A stretch of DNA of 51,933 nucleotides. Source: Candidatus Sabulitectum sp. (GTDB lineage Bacteria > Fermentibacterota > Fermentibacteria > Fermentibacterales > JCC-6). A program made the position numbers and the translations under genes. Shown piece by piece: positions 1 through 10,089 of this stretch. A model generated the notes under the pieces. It was not told the origin of the DNA. It made no database searches and saw only the letters and a program-made list of their open reading frames with translations. The stretch covers positions 1-51,933 of the forward strand of contig JAIOSV010000112.1 of the NCBI GenBank assembly GCA_021107435.1, in the 5' to 3' direction. Position 1 is the first letter of the stretch, and the number at the start of each line of letters is the position of its first letter.

Positions 1-672
1 ACAATCGGGAAGGGAGACAGCTCAGGTATTTCTTCAATGATAGACTTCATGTTCAGCTATGATGCCATCTGGTGTAAAAACCTCTGGGAGACCATGTCTA
101 AAAACAGCGAGGAGAGAGGACATCTTCTGGGCGATGTTGTCACAAGAGCCATTAAGAAAAAAGATTCGGAAGCAGACGCTCTCGGCATGATCCTCGTCTT
201 TCTTGAAGATACTCCGGACGGAATGGGGGGAACTCTGGCCAGCCGTTTGTGCAAGATCTATCGCCGAGGAACCATTATCGTTACCAGGCGTGAAGATGGT
301 AAGCTCATGGGAGATACCAGATCCATCGGCGACTGGAACATGGCGGGCTTCCTTGTAAGTATGAGAGACATCTTTTCCAGCGCGGGAGGGCACTACCGGG
401 CCGCAGGTTTTGCCTATGAGGGCACCGATTGGCTGGAACTGCGAGAGCATCTGATAACACATATGACAGAATACCCCACCAATCCCGTCCCGAAACCCCA
501 TGTTGATCTCGTTCTGGACAAACTGCCGACACCTGGTCAGTTCACCTGCCTGGCGCCTTTCGGCCCCGGTTTTCTACCTGTAGCATTAAAAGTGGGCTCT
601 CTGCGTTACCTGCTTCACCTGAACAACAGAGGACAGGCGAACTGGTGCATTACTGAAGACAGCGGAGAGTAA
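1..672 (+). CDS. recJ: RecJ-like DHH-family exonuclease, C-terminal part (truncated by window edge)
   Basis: The reading frame is open from base 1, so only the C-terminal part of the gene is present and the N-terminal DHH catalytic motifs lie outside the window. What is visible is a DHHA1-type domain with the GGHYRAAGF block (the GGH..AAG signature that contacts nucleic acid in RecJ), followed by a stretch with LAPFGPGFLP, which resembles the LxPFGxGNPxP motif at the start of the RecJ OB-like domain. RecJ degrades single-stranded DNA 5' to 3' in recombination and mismatch repair. The stop codon directly abuts the ATG of the epimerase gene, so the two are probably cotranscribed. Another DHHA1 protein (a nanoRNase, for example) is possible because the core is missing, but the OB-like tail favours RecJ. 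Confidence 0.75.
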   Translation, partial: TIGKGDSSGISSMIDFMFSYDAIWCKNLWETMSKNSEERGHLLGDVVTRAIKKKDSEADALGMILVFLEDTPDGMGGTLASRLCKIYRRGTIIVTRREDGKLMGDTRSIGDWNMAGFLVSMRDIFSSAGGHYRAAGFAYEGTDWLELREHLITHMTEYPTNPVPKPHVDLVLDKLPTPGQFTCLAPFGPGFLPVALKVGSLRYLLHLNNRGQANWCITEDSGE

Positions 673-1623
673 ATGAAAAAGTATCTGGTGACCGGTTGCG
701 CAGGTTTTATAGGCAGCACACTCACCGACAAACTTCTTTCAGAAGGGGCTTCCGTTGTTGGAATAGATATCTTCCGGGATTATTACGATGTAAGAATAAA
801 GAGACGCAACATAGCACCAGCCCTTGAGAATTCATCTTTTACCCTCATCGAGAAAGATCTCTCAACTGATCTTGATTCCCTGAGCAGCTTCACAGACCCC
901 TCTGACGAACTGATTATATACCATCTCGCAGCCCAGGCAGGGGTAAGAAAGTCGTGGGGCACCGATTTTCGCATATACACCCGAGACAACATTGACGCTA
1001 CTCAGAATCTTCTGGAATGGGCTCATTCCAGAGGCAGGGTGAAGAATTTTGTCTACGCTTCCTCCTCGTCTATTTACGGGATTCCCTCAGACCTTCCAAT
1101 GACTGAAGATCGTACGGTACCCATCCCGCACTCCCCTTACGGCGTTACTAAACTGGCTGCTGAAAATCTTGTAAAACTCTACACCGCAAATATGGAGCTA
1201 CCCTCAGTCAGCCTGCGTTTCTTTACCGTCTATGGCCCCCGCCAGCGGCCTGACATGGCCTTCAACCGCTTCATCCGGGCAGCTTCTGACAAAAAACCAA
1301 TCGGAGTGTTCGGCAACGGCGAACAGACCAGAGACTTCACCTACATTGATGATATTGTCCGTGGGCTCAGGCTTGCTGAAAACTCCACAAAGGGCCTCGT
1401 CATGAACCTTGGCGGAGGCAACCGCGTCACATTACTCCACGCCATTGAAACCCTTGCAGAAGTAATGGGCAGAAAGATAGAAATCAAGTTTTCCGAGAGT
1501 AAGCTGGGCGATGTACCCGACACCTGGGCATCAGCGGAACTGGCCTTCTCGGAGATGGGCTGGAAACCATCGGTCTCTCTTGAAAAAGGTCTCTCTCAGG
1601 AAGTCACCTGGTTGCTGTCATAG
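673..1623 (+). CDS. NAD-dependent sugar-nucleotide epimerase/dehydratase (extended SDR)
   Basis: A 316-residue extended short-chain dehydrogenase of the GalE/UDP-glucuronate 4-epimerase type, expected to act in the cytoplasm on nucleotide sugars for cell-surface polysaccharide. The N-terminal Rossmann motif reads GCAGFIG. The catalytic Ser lies in YASSSSIYG near residue 131, and the YxxxK pair in YGVTK is near residues 156-160. VYGPRQRPDMAFNRF is typical of the UDP-glucuronate epimerase branch. The ATG follows the stop of the recJ-like gene with no gap. The last 20 bp overlap the 3' end of the convergent 1497-residue gene. The exact sugar substrate cannot be read from sequence. Confidence 0.88.
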   Translation: MKKYLVTGCAGFIGSTLTDKLLSEGASVVGIDIFRDYYDVRIKRRNIAPALENSSFTLIEKDLSTDLDSLSSFTDPSDELIIYHLAAQAGVRKSWGTDFRIYTRDNIDATQNLLEWAHSRGRVKNFVYASSSSIYGIPSDLPMTEDRTVPIPHSPYGVTKLAAENLVKLYTANMELPSVSLRFFTVYGPRQRPDMAFNRFIRAASDKKPIGVFGNGEQTRDFTYIDDIVRGLRLAENSTKGLVMNLGGGNRVTLLHAIETLAEVMGRKIEIKFSESKLGDVPDTWASAELAFSEMGWKPSVSLEKGLSQEVTWLLS

Positions 1624-4600
1624 TTTCAACGGTAAAACTCCAGCTGTGTTCTGCGGCGATTGCTCCATCTGATTCCAGTATCTGAACATTCACAGTGTAT
1701 TCACCATCCTGCAAAAATTCGTCCGCGGAAAACTGGATGATATTTCCATCAAGAGCAAACGCTGTCAGCTCTTCCATGAATTCGTTTCCCGACAGTATGG
1801 CCACCGCACTCCAGCCGGAGATGGTATCCTCAAAATCCGCGAAGAGCTGAAGAATCGGAGTATGGTCGTATACAGATTTTGATGGATAGACTGAGCTGAA
1901 CACGACAGCCGGTCTTGGCAGAACATCTATTTCACAGCTTTCTGCAGTTTCATTCCCTGCTGAATCAACAGCGCAGACTTCAACTGAAACTGTCTCCCCG
2001 GAGAAAGGAAGAAAATCAACACTGCAGTTCCATATTGAATCTTCCCTTAAAACCAGCGTTGTGTTTTCCATTGTATCTACAGAAACCACTACTTTTTCTA
2101 TTCCTGAGAACTCGTCGGTAGATTCAACCTCAATCAGTACCTTCATTGTTGAATAATCCACTTCAGCGGAATGGAAGAAAAGCTCTGGAGCAATACTGTC
2201 CGGATAGAAATCCCACTGAAGAGTCTCCAGAAGCTCTCCGCTGCTCAGGAATATCTGTACGGAACCATCGGCAAAGAACTCACCTTGAGAAAGAGTTTCA
2301 AAACACCACAGGTTCTCCTCCTTTTCAGGAAAGATTACAATTTCACCGGACTGAAGATAAATGTCTCCGGTTTCCAATGTATCCGCTGCAGTTGCAAAAC
2401 TGAATTCCTGTGGCATACTCCTCTGATATCCTGTTGGACTCAAAGAGTGAACAGCAAGCATTTCCGGCTCAAAGGAAAGCCCAAGATCAAATGTTCCTCC
2501 CTCTTCATCAACATGCCAGCCGTGCATGTAAATCCAGAACACCGCTGAAAAATCGGGTTCTTCAAGTGAGATGCTTTCACTGGAAGTGGGTGAAGTGGAG
2601 TTTGATTCAAGTTCAGACATGCCGTCCAGCAACCTGTTAGCGTTATGATCCTTGAAAAGGAATAGATCCATATCAAGCCCGGGCTGGTCGGAGGTGCTTT
2701 CAATACTCAGGCTTCTCTCCCCGGCGGGAATTCTGAAGGGCCCGAGAATCTGCACCGCTGAAAGAGGATCGTCCGGATCGTCCTGCTGAAGCTCCAGATC
2801 CTGATAGTGCATGATCCAGCCTGTGTTGCCGTCGCTGCCTGCAAAGCTGCTGTCAGGAGTACACAAAGCAGCAATCGGCTCTCTGTCTTCCGCATGTCTC
2901 TGAAGCCAGAGAGAAGCATCTGAAATCACCTCATCAGCATCAGAATGCCGTAAGAAGCTGAATTCGCGCCATGTAAAAAAACTGCTTCTGTTATCAAGAA
3001 CGGCGAAACAGGTATCTCCCGGCTCCGGGATGAAAGGATGCCTCACTGCATTGCAGTTAAGCCCGTTTCTGTAATCTCTGAAGTTTTCCGTATTCATGAA
3101 AAGCATTTCCCCCTGAGATTCCGATTGCCGCCATGGAATCCAGCTCCTGCCCCGGAATAAATTGCTGCCGGATGAATCACTCAGAGAGTAAAGAGTTCCG
3201 GCGAAGTAAGAAACAGGAAACAGCCTGCCTGAAACGGAAATTCTCCGTGAAGAATCCGATTCAGGGAGTGATATTATCTGTTCAGACGGGATGATGCACG
3301 GTACTGTATAACTGATCCGGTAAGACTTCTCCTCTGTAAACGAAATGTTTGTGCTGCCGGCAGATCCAAAAGGGGAAACAATGTCTACGGTATACCCTCC
3401 ATTTGGCTCCCAGCCCGGGAAGAAGGTACACTTTCCGGTTTCATCAGTGTAATTAAATTCGGAAACAGAATTGGCATTTTTCCAGTGTGATCTTATCATA
3501 ACCATGGCTCCATCAACAGGTACACCGTTCGGGTCAGCAACTGATATCTCCACCTGTGCGGTATGAGTATATCCCGAGTCACTGTCCATATAACCTGAGC
3601 CCGGTGGTACAAGAACGCTGCCGGTTACAGGCCACACTTCACCATCCGGTCCAAAGGCTGATATGGTTGAAATGTTTTTGCGGGCATGGTTCACTCCCTC
3701 GCCTGATACCCACAAGTTGCCGATTCCGGAAATACCGTAGTTTATATCCCAATGATTCCATCTTCCACTTCCCGGATCAAGATAGTGACTCCACTGATGG
3801 TCCTCACCCCGGCACCCCACCACATACGCGGGAATGAAAAAGGTCCGGCACAATGCTGTCTGCAAAATGGATTGCTCTCCGCAGGATCCGTAAGCTTTTC
3901 TGTAAATAATCATTGGTTGCAGATCGTTTGTCATGTACCCGAAAGACATCAGACCCTCAGGCTGGGAATGAGACTGGAAATTGCAAAGTCTGATAACGGC
4001 TTCCTCAAAGGTTCCCGCATCCGTTATTCGATCTTCAAGGGTTCTTCCAGACAGAGTGTCCGATGGGATGAATTCCCTCCAGAAAACATGATCAGGCGAT
4101 ACTCCGTACAGGCTGTCAGACTCATAATTCAGCCACTCCCTGTATGAAGAGGACTCTGTATCTCCTGAAGTGTTCCAGTATTCAGCATCAATCCTGGCGG
4201 GGGTTTCGAACAAAATTCTCGGGTGAACCACAAACCGGTAATAGTTCTCCCGCGATACTTCCGTCCACCCGTCCTCAGCGGTTTTCAGACTGCATACAGT
4301 CCCGTCTTCACAATCGCGTAAACTAACGTAGTCAAGTTTCTCAGCCATTTCGTAAATTGCCGAAGCGTTAACGGTAAAAAGGTCACTGTCTCCATTCTTG
4401 AGCATTGCTCGCAGAACATCAACAGGTGTATGCGCGATACAGTAGGCAATCTCGTCACGATATATGGGCTCGGCATCTATGATCGCCCGTGAGAATTCGA
4501 TCACTTCCCGTCTGCCGGATGGCGAGCGGAAAACTGAATAGGGTGAAAAATACCTCGAATAGTAATCGTCAATATCCGAAACAGCACTGTTCGGCTCGAA

Positions 4601-6097
4601 CTTCCATGAAAATTTCTCCAGGTACAATGAGCTTTCGTCAAAGACATTCTCTTCCAGTTTAAAACAGGTCAGAAATCCTCCTGAGCTTCCGACAACAAGC
4701 TCATCTGTACCATCGCCGTCCATATCAAAGAAAGTCGGAACCGAGTATTCTCCAACATCTATATTGCAGAATTCCGAATTCTCAGTGCAATCCACCCAGT
4801 TTCCGCGACTGTTCATAGAAAAGTATCTGATATCGCCATCCCTTGAGCCGAATACCAGACCGTTTCCCCAGACGGCAGGAGCTCCTGAAGGGATAAGGGG
4901 AATACTGTCAACTCTGATCCAGTTCCCTGTAAACCAGCCCTCATTGCCGAGAAGAAAGAAAACTTCACCCTCCCGTGTTCCCGCTATCAGATCAGGGAAT
5001 ACATCCCCGTTAACCGAAGTAAGAGCCAGCGAAGGGTAAGTACCGGGAATCTGTGGAATATCCATAACACGAAGAGAATCAGCGCTCCGGTCGACTTCAT
5101 AAATAATACCGTTCCGTGTTCCGCAGACAAGAAGAGTGTCTCCACTGAGATCAACAACGACCGGAGATATGTTAAGAAGCAGCTCTTCTGATCCGGCAAC
5201 ACCTGCAGCCGTCCACTCCGGAGACTCTTCAGAATTTGATGTATAGAAGCTCAAACCGTTCTGCTGAGTTCCCACTGCCGCAACCAGTACGGAATCACTT
5301 GAAAGGAACAGTGCCGGTGAACTGAAGGCTCCGGGATTCATAGGAAACGCGCTGCGACTTACAGAGGAAAACGAAAGAAAGCAGGGCGTATCAATGGTAC
5401 CCCAGTTTCGGTAGATGAGAATATTCCCCGCCTCAGTTCCAACAACAAGATCGGCAAGGCCGTCTCCCTCCATATCGCACAGAGCGGTACCTGTAACACC
5501 GCTGACGGTAAAACCCTCAGTCACAAGGAGTGCGGAATCTCCGCCGTAAAGAGTCAGTACACCTTCATCACTCAGAAAGGAGGAGTCAGGGCTGCCGTCG
5601 TTATTCATGTCCATGGTTGTTCTCAGCTCTATGGAATCCGCAAACCCTGTGAATTCCACCCAGTCAGGGGCGATGAAAGCTCTCAGGAGAGAACCGGACT
5701 CTTCACCGGTAAGAACCAGATCTTCAAGTCCATCTCCATTTACGTCTGCAAAGGCAGGTGCTACCGGCAACTCGTTGATTACATCTTTGTAAAGCAGGTC
5801 GGTAAATCTTACCGTCAGATCCTCCTTGAGCCAGTCAGCACCCAACTCAACTGCCAGCGCCGCTGGATTAGGCAGCGCATGGCTGAATCCAGCCAGCGGG
5901 CCAGGCGCAATTGTATTAACTGTGATAAAATCGCCGAGTCCTGTCGAGTCATCACAAACTGACCAGGCATAACCCCCGGGTGGAATCGGAATCAGGAAAC
6001 TGTCTTCTCCCGGCAAAGCGGAAATTGTACCGGTGAACAGGAGAACAAGCGAGGTAAACATTCCTATGCCAACAATGCTTCTGTCTCTTAAATACAA
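1604..6097 (-). CDS. Giant secreted FG-GAP/VCBS and transglutaminase-like protein
   Basis: A 1497-residue exported protein. The start is a TTG with GGGAGG six bases upstream, followed by a signal peptide (hydrophobic core MFTSLVLLFTGTISAL). Residues about 90-500 hold FG-GAP/VCBS-like blades with calcium-type motifs such as DVNGDGLEDL, DMEGDGLADL and DMDGDGTDEL. Residues about 600-800 form a transglutaminase-like (papain-fold) region with a Cys in YGSCGEQS (about 737), a His in EDHQWSHY (about 768) and an Asp in HWDINYG (about 786), a plausible catalytic triad. A carboxypeptidase-regulatory-like beta domain follows (about 860-920), then long beta-rich Ig-like segments to the C-terminus. No membrane anchor or recognisable sorting tail is seen. 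It may be a surface protease or cross-linker, but activity is inferred only from the triad. It converges on the epimerase with a 20-bp overlap. Confidence 0.8.
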   Translation of the reverse strand: MYLRDRSIVGIGMFTSLVLLFTGTISALPGEDSFLIPIPPGGYAWSVCDDSTGLGDFITVNTIAPGPLAGFSHALPNPAALAVELGADWLKEDLTVRFTDLLYKDVINELPVAPAFADVNGDGLEDLVLTGEESGSLLRAFIAPDWVEFTGFADSIELRTTMDMNNDGSPDSSFLSDEGVLTLYGGDSALLVTEGFTVSGVTGTALCDMEGDGLADLVVGTEAGNILIYRNWGTIDTPCFLSFSSVSRSAFPMNPGAFSSPALFLSSDSVLVAAVGTQQNGLSFYTSNSEESPEWTAAGVAGSEELLLNISPVVVDLSGDTLLVCGTRNGIIYEVDRSADSLRVMDIPQIPGTYPSLALTSVNGDVFPDLIAGTREGEVFFLLGNEGWFTGNWIRVDSIPLIPSGAPAVWGNGLVFGSRDGDIRYFSMNSRGNWVDCTENSEFCNIDVGEYSVPTFFDMDGDGTDELVVGSSGGFLTCFKLEENVFDESSLYLEKFSWKFEPNSAVSDIDDYYSRYFSPYSVFRSPSGRREVIEFSRAIIDAEPIYRDEIAYCIAHTPVDVLRAMLKNGDSDLFTVNASAIYEMAEKLDYVSLRDCEDGTVCSLKTAEDGWTEVSRENYYRFVVHPRILFETPARIDAEYWNTSGDTESSSYREWLNYESDSLYGVSPDHVFWREFIPSDTLSGRTLEDRITDAGTFEEAVIRLCNFQSHSQPEGLMSFGYMTNDLQPMIIYRKAYGSCGEQSILQTALCRTFFIPAYVVGCRGEDHQWSHYLDPGSGRWNHWDINYGISGIGNLWVSGEGVNHARKNISTISAFGPDGEVWPVTGSVLVPPGSGYMDSDSGYTHTAQVEISVADPNGVPVDGAMVMIRSHWKNANSVSEFNYTDETGKCTFFPGWEPNGGYTVDIVSPFGSAGSTNISFTEEKSYRISYTVPCIIPSEQIISLPESDSSRRISVSGRLFPVSYFAGTLYSLSDSSGSNLFRGRSWIPWRQSESQGEMLFMNTENFRDYRNGLNCNAVRHPFIPEPGDTCFAVLDNRSSFFTWREFSFLRHSDADEVISDASLWLQRHAEDREPIAALCTPDSSFAGSDGNTGWIMHYQDLELQQDDPDDPLSAVQILGPFRIPAGERSLSIESTSDQPGLDMDLFLFKDHNANRLLDGMSELESNSTSPTSSESISLEEPDFSAVFWIYMHGWHVDEEGGTFDLGLSFEPEMLAVHSLSPTGYQRSMPQEFSFATAADTLETGDIYLQSGEIVIFPEKEENLWCFETLSQGEFFADGSVQIFLSSGELLETLQWDFYPDSIAPELFFHSAEVDYSTMKVLIEVESTDEFSGIEKVVVSVDTMENTTLVLREDSIWNCSVDFLPFSGETVSVEVCAVDSAGNETAESCEIDVLPRPAVVFSSVYPSKSVYDHTPILQLFADFEDTISGWSAVAILSGNEFMEELTAFALDGNIIQFSADEFLQDGEYTVNVQILESDGAIAAEHSWSFTVETMTATR

Positions 6098-6443
6098 AAC
6101 AAACCTCCCGGTCTATTAACACTCATGAGAAAAGCTGACTGCAAGAAATACTGTATGCTCCTGCCTGAACTACGCATATGTCATCTCTTTAAGCTATGGA
6201 TGAATTTTCAGTCAGCTGTCTTTTATCGCTTGAGCAGTGCTATATGGTTCCCTGTTATCCAGGCATTCCGTTTTCTCAAGCATCTTATACTCTTTGTCAT
6301 GTTGTAACAATGTCATAAGTGCTGCTATATTGTTCCCGAGATAGCTTCAATGCTGCCCTGTGAATTACGTCATTCCCGGGAGTATGCGCGACACATCTCT
6401 ATCATACATTTTTCAACACCGGAAAAGAATTGGAGATACAAAA
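6098..6443. other. Non-coding divergent spacer
   Basis: A 346-base gap between the start of the minus-strand giant secreted protein and the plus-strand lipoprotein. It must carry divergent promoters. I see the GGGAGG ribosome site of the giant gene at its left edge and GGAG at 6432-6435 for the lipoprotein. I see no tRNA-like fold, strong hairpin or repeat. Short ORFs here have no ribosome site or recognisable protein features. Confidence 0.5.
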
Positions 6444-7049
6444 ATGAAATCATTCATATTCATGATTCCTGCCATCCTGCTTTTCGCCTGCGGTTCAAAT
6501 GACTCAGAAGAGGAAAACAGCACACCGGAAATCGCCGATGAAGAAACTATCTCGGAAGAAGTCCTGATTAATACCGAAGCCGACAGCGACATGCTGTATA
6601 TCCTTCGTGATGGAAGTGCCGGACTGTTCGAAATCGGAATCATCCGTGAAACAGTTGAAGAACTTGCTCTTGAGTACGGCAATGTGGAAATTGCGAAGAT
6701 AGATCTGATGACGGAAGGAATGCCGGCTCCTGCTCTGCAACTGACTTTCAACAATTCAGAAGCCATTATCCTCCACTCAGATGAGGGTTATTCTTCAATA
6801 TACGCGATTGAAGTTTATTCGAACCTGTTTGCCACGCAAGACGGAATTGGTGTCGGCTCAACCTATGATGATCTTGAGAACAATTACTCATTTGGCGGTG
6901 TAGCAAGGAGCGACGAAGGCGAGCCTCTTGTTATCGTCCGGGAAGCCGGAATGTCGTTTGTAATTGAACCCGGAGACTGGTGGAAGCGGGGAGATGTTGT
7001 AGGAGAAGTTCCGGGCGATGCCAAAGTTACAGCAATATTTCTCTGGTAA
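6444..7049 (+). CDS. Putative lipoprotein of unknown function
   Basis: Starting at the ATG at 6444 (GGAG eight bases upstream) rather than the longer upstream ORF start gives a 201-residue product beginning MKSFIFMIPAILLFACGSN, a lipoprotein signal with lipobox LFAC. An acidic linker follows, then a globular part with the phrase GIGVGSTYDDLENNY. A very similar phrase, [13 protein letters not shown], occurs in the exported protein at 46864-47442, so the two may share a fold. It lies 65 bases upstream of the M16 peptidase on the same strand and might be cotranscribed. The function is not recognised. Confidence 0.8.
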   Translation: MKSFIFMIPAILLFACGSNDSEEENSTPEIADEETISEEVLINTEADSDMLYILRDGSAGLFEIGIIRETVEELALEYGNVEIAKIDLMTEGMPAPALQLTFNNSEAIILHSDEGYSSIYAIEVYSNLFATQDGIGVGSTYDDLENNYSFGGVARSDEGEPLVIVREAGMSFVIEPGDWWKRGDVVGEVPGDAKVTAIFLW

Positions 7050-7114
7050 TCGGCAATACCCGAAGACCCCTCCCTGCTGAAATGTCATATGTGTCCAACT
7101 AGAAAGGATATCTG

Positions 7115-9796
7115 ATGAAGTTCTTTTTCCTGCTGACTCTGCTGTTTACTGTACATACATCGGCTCTGGCTGAAGCTGAAGCTGAGTTAATCATACTGGA
7201 CAACGGTCTTCGCGTCATTCTTGAGGAGATGCACTTCTCCCCCACAGTTACCGTACTGATTCAGTATCAGGTGGGAGCCATAAATGAAACCGCTGAAATT
7301 TCCGGCATCAGCCATTTTACTGAACACATGATGTTTAACGGCACACCGGACATGCCGGGATCCGGATTCTGGCAGCTTGTGCAGAAGAATGGAGGCCGGG
7401 CAAACGGCGGAACCGGAACTGACCAGACCACATACTTCCTCTACTTCCCCGCTTCTAAACTGGAAGAGGGCCTCAGAATAGAAGCAGACCGCATGCAGAA
7501 CTGCCTGATGGATTCCACTGCCATCGCCCAGGAAATAGGCGTCGTCATGGACGAGTGGCGGCTTTATCAGGATTCTCCGGACGGAACTCTTTACTGCAAG
7601 GCAAATGAACACTTTTATGGAGATCATTCCCTGTCCAGAACAATTCTGGGTACCAGTGAGACCATTGCTTCTTTCAACAAAGAAATGGTAACGGATTACT
7701 ACAAAACCTGGTATACCCCATCTAATGCGATTCTTACTGTTGTTGGAGACTTTGAAAGAGACGAGACTCTTGCTCTGATTGAAGAATACTTCGGTGTCAT
7801 TCCCTGTGACGAAGCCCCCGAGGACAATGTTCCTGTTATTACAGAATGGGATTTCCCCGAGAGAGTGGATTTCGATTTCCCAGCGGAATCAGACAGGTTC
7901 CTGCTGTATTTCCGGGGGTGTGAAAGTACCAGTCCGGATATTCCGGCACTTATGCTTCTCAGCAGCTACTTCAGCAGTGGAAGAATCGGCTGGATAGAGC
8001 AAGACCTCATAAATACAGGAATCCTCACTTCCGGATACGCTTCCAGACCTTCCGGCACAGGCTGCAAGCCGTTCACTTTTTCAGGCAATGTCCAGAATGG
8101 GGTTTCAGCGGACAGTGCAATTGAGCTGATGACTGCTGAGGCATACAGACTCACAGAAGAACCCATAGGAGATGACCATCTCTCCCTTCTCCAGAACTAC
8201 CTCATCGGCCGGGAGGTCATGAACAGTAATACCCCGCTCGACAAGGCATACAGGCAGACATACAATCTGTCCGGATATGATCGTCTGAACGCATACGAGG
8301 AAATGCTGGATGAGATGGCAACCCTGACTCCAGAGGAGATACAGGAGGTTGCCGCCAGATACTTCACCCCGGAAAGACTCATGGTTACTGTGCTTCATGC
8401 TACTGAAGGCGGAGAAACGGCAAGACATACCTCTTCTGAAGGCACCACTTCGACTGATGTCCCGGAGATAACAGACTGGAGTGGCTTGAACCTTAACCCT
8501 GATGAATTCGAACTGCCGGATCACTCGGTTTCAGAGGGTGCAGAACGTTTTCAACTCACAAACGGATTAACCCTTCTCGTAAAAGAAGATCACAGCTTTC
8601 CCATTGTGGAAATGATTGTAACCCTCCCCATGAGTGACAGACAGACCGAACAGGAAAAAGCAGGGATCAGCAGTCTTACTTCAGAGCTTATGCTCCGGGG
8701 TACAGAGGAACTCGATTACTCAGAGTTCCACGAACGGCTTGCCGCCTTCGGCTCGGGAACATGGCTTTCTCCAGGCGTCAAATACACTATGGGTAATGTT
8801 TACGGACACAGCGATTACGTGGAAACCTACTTCACCTCTCTGTCGGATCTGCTTATCCGTCCGGCACTAAGGGAAGAGGATTTTCAGAGTGTTAAAGACA
8901 AGGCAATGGGCCGACTCATGTTGCAGAATGAACGACCATTCTATGTATTCTATATGGCCATGGACGAGATACTGCTTGAAGAGGGAAACAGCCGTAACGC
9001 GGACAGCACCAGTCTGGCTGATCTCACCCACTCGGATGTTGCGGAATGGTGGGAAACATGCGTCAGACCGGATGGCACTGTTCTTGCCGTTGTGGGAGAC
9101 ATCACTCCGGAACAAGCCCTTGCTCTCACAGAACAATACTTCGGGACATGGCAGAATCCAAATTCTCACCTTCCTGAAATTGTTGAATACCAGTTCAGCA
9201 TTGCCCCCGGAGACACCATCATTACAACCATGCCGGGCAAGATCCAGATAGCTGAAGCTGTAAGCTGCATGGCACCTTCATTTGAATCCGGGGATTACAT
9301 TCCCTTTGTTACCATGAGCAGAATTCTGGGAGGCGGAATCGGTTCCAGACTGGGCCAGAGCATCAGGGAAACCCAGGGACTTGCCTATGTTGTTGGAAGC
9401 ATGTGTGACGGCACATCAAACAGTTTCTCCACCGGCTCCCGATTCCTGGCATACCTCTCAACCGGCGCTGACATGGCTCGCAGAGCTCTGGATGCTGCCG
9501 TTTTAGAGTGTGAGCTGATAACAGAAGAGGAAGTCCTTGAAGAGGAACTTCTTCTGGAGCAATCACGGGGACTGGGGCGCCATGCCCTGTCATACGACAA
9601 TTATGACTCTGTTGCGAGATACCTCTCCACCACAGAGTTCCAGAACCTTTCGCTTACAAGGGATGTGGACAATCTGGAAACCGTTCTTTCCCTCAATATC
9701 AGCGACATTCAAAGAGTCGCAGAAAAATACTTCACCGGAGAATGGTTCATCTCTGTTGCTGGTGGTGTTGATCAGAATATGGAGCCTCTGGAATAA
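7115..9796 (+). CDS. Secreted M16-family zinc metallopeptidase (pitrilysin-like)
   Basis: An 893-residue protein with an N-terminal signal peptide (MKFFFLLTLLFTVHTSALA), so it acts in the periplasm or outside the cell. The inverted zinc motif HxxEH reads H67-F-T-E70-H71, and the third ligand E147 sits 76 residues further on in GVVMDEW, as expected for M16. The protein is full length: an active N-terminal M16 half, its M16_C partner (about 200-430), then a second, catalytically silent M16 pair from about residue 480, where NGLTLLVKEDHSFP restarts the fold. Members degrade peptides or process secreted proteins. The ribosome site AGAAAGGA precedes the ATG. A hairpin terminator follows at 9819. 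Confidence 0.93.
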   Translation: MKFFFLLTLLFTVHTSALAEAEAELIILDNGLRVILEEMHFSPTVTVLIQYQVGAINETAEISGISHFTEHMMFNGTPDMPGSGFWQLVQKNGGRANGGTGTDQTTYFLYFPASKLEEGLRIEADRMQNCLMDSTAIAQEIGVVMDEWRLYQDSPDGTLYCKANEHFYGDHSLSRTILGTSETIASFNKEMVTDYYKTWYTPSNAILTVVGDFERDETLALIEEYFGVIPCDEAPEDNVPVITEWDFPERVDFDFPAESDRFLLYFRGCESTSPDIPALMLLSSYFSSGRIGWIEQDLINTGILTSGYASRPSGTGCKPFTFSGNVQNGVSADSAIELMTAEAYRLTEEPIGDDHLSLLQNYLIGREVMNSNTPLDKAYRQTYNLSGYDRLNAYEEMLDEMATLTPEEIQEVAARYFTPERLMVTVLHATEGGETARHTSSEGTTSTDVPEITDWSGLNLNPDEFELPDHSVSEGAERFQLTNGLTLLVKEDHSFPIVEMIVTLPMSDRQTEQEKAGISSLTSELMLRGTEELDYSEFHERLAAFGSGTWLSPGVKYTMGNVYGHSDYVETYFTSLSDLLIRPALREEDFQSVKDKAMGRLMLQNERPFYVFYMAMDEILLEEGNSRNADSTSLADLTHSDVAEWWETCVRPDGTVLAVVGDITPEQALALTEQYFGTWQNPNSHLPEIVEYQFSIAPGDTIITTMPGKIQIAEAVSCMAPSFESGDYIPFVTMSRILGGGIGSRLGQSIRETQGLAYVVGSMCDGTSNSFSTGSRFLAYLSTGADMARRALDAAVLECELITEEEVLEEELLLEQSRGLGRHALSYDNYDSVARYLSTTEFQNLSLTRDVDNLETVLSLNISDIQRVAEKYFTGEWFISVAGGVDQNMEPLE

Positions 9797-9818
9797 AACA
9801 ACGCATATACCGGAAAGA

Positions 9819-9855
9819 ATCAGCACCGCAGTTTGACTGTGGTGCTGATCTTTAT
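9819..9855 (+). terminator. Hairpin terminator after the M16 peptidase
   Basis: The 13-bp arms ATCAGCACCGCAG (9819-9831) and CTGTGGTGCTGAT (9837-9849) pair with one G-U and a 5-base loop, followed by CTTTAT. It lies 23 bases past the peptidase stop. Confidence 0.75.
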
Positions 9856-9862
9856 ACCAGCC

Positions 9863-9902
9863 TTTCAGTTTTTTCTGAAACTGTATGCGACTTCCCCTTC
9901 TC
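9863..9902. repeat. 40-bp repeat, copy 1 (partner at 12079-12119)
   Basis: The block TTTCAG, a T-run, then CTGAAACTGTATG and a pyrimidine tract closely matches the block at 12079-12119, with a few substitutions and one single-base gap. Each copy lies just past a strong hairpin. The second copy covers the 3' end of the methyltransferase gene. The copy here is not in a gene and may be a remnant of a duplicated 3' end or a repeated regulatory segment. Confidence 0.55.
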
Positions 9903-10089
9903 AGGATTAAAGGAAAAATGCGGAACTGGGCTGTTTAAGTCACCATCCATTGCTGAATGCTCTAAGTTAATGTTATGTTAAATGTTATGATGTTGCGAAA
10001 GCATAACCTCGGGGTATCAATGATAATGCTGAGCATCAGGGTGAAACGGGGGAGCACAATACAAGAAGCGGAATGTTGGGGGGACTGTG

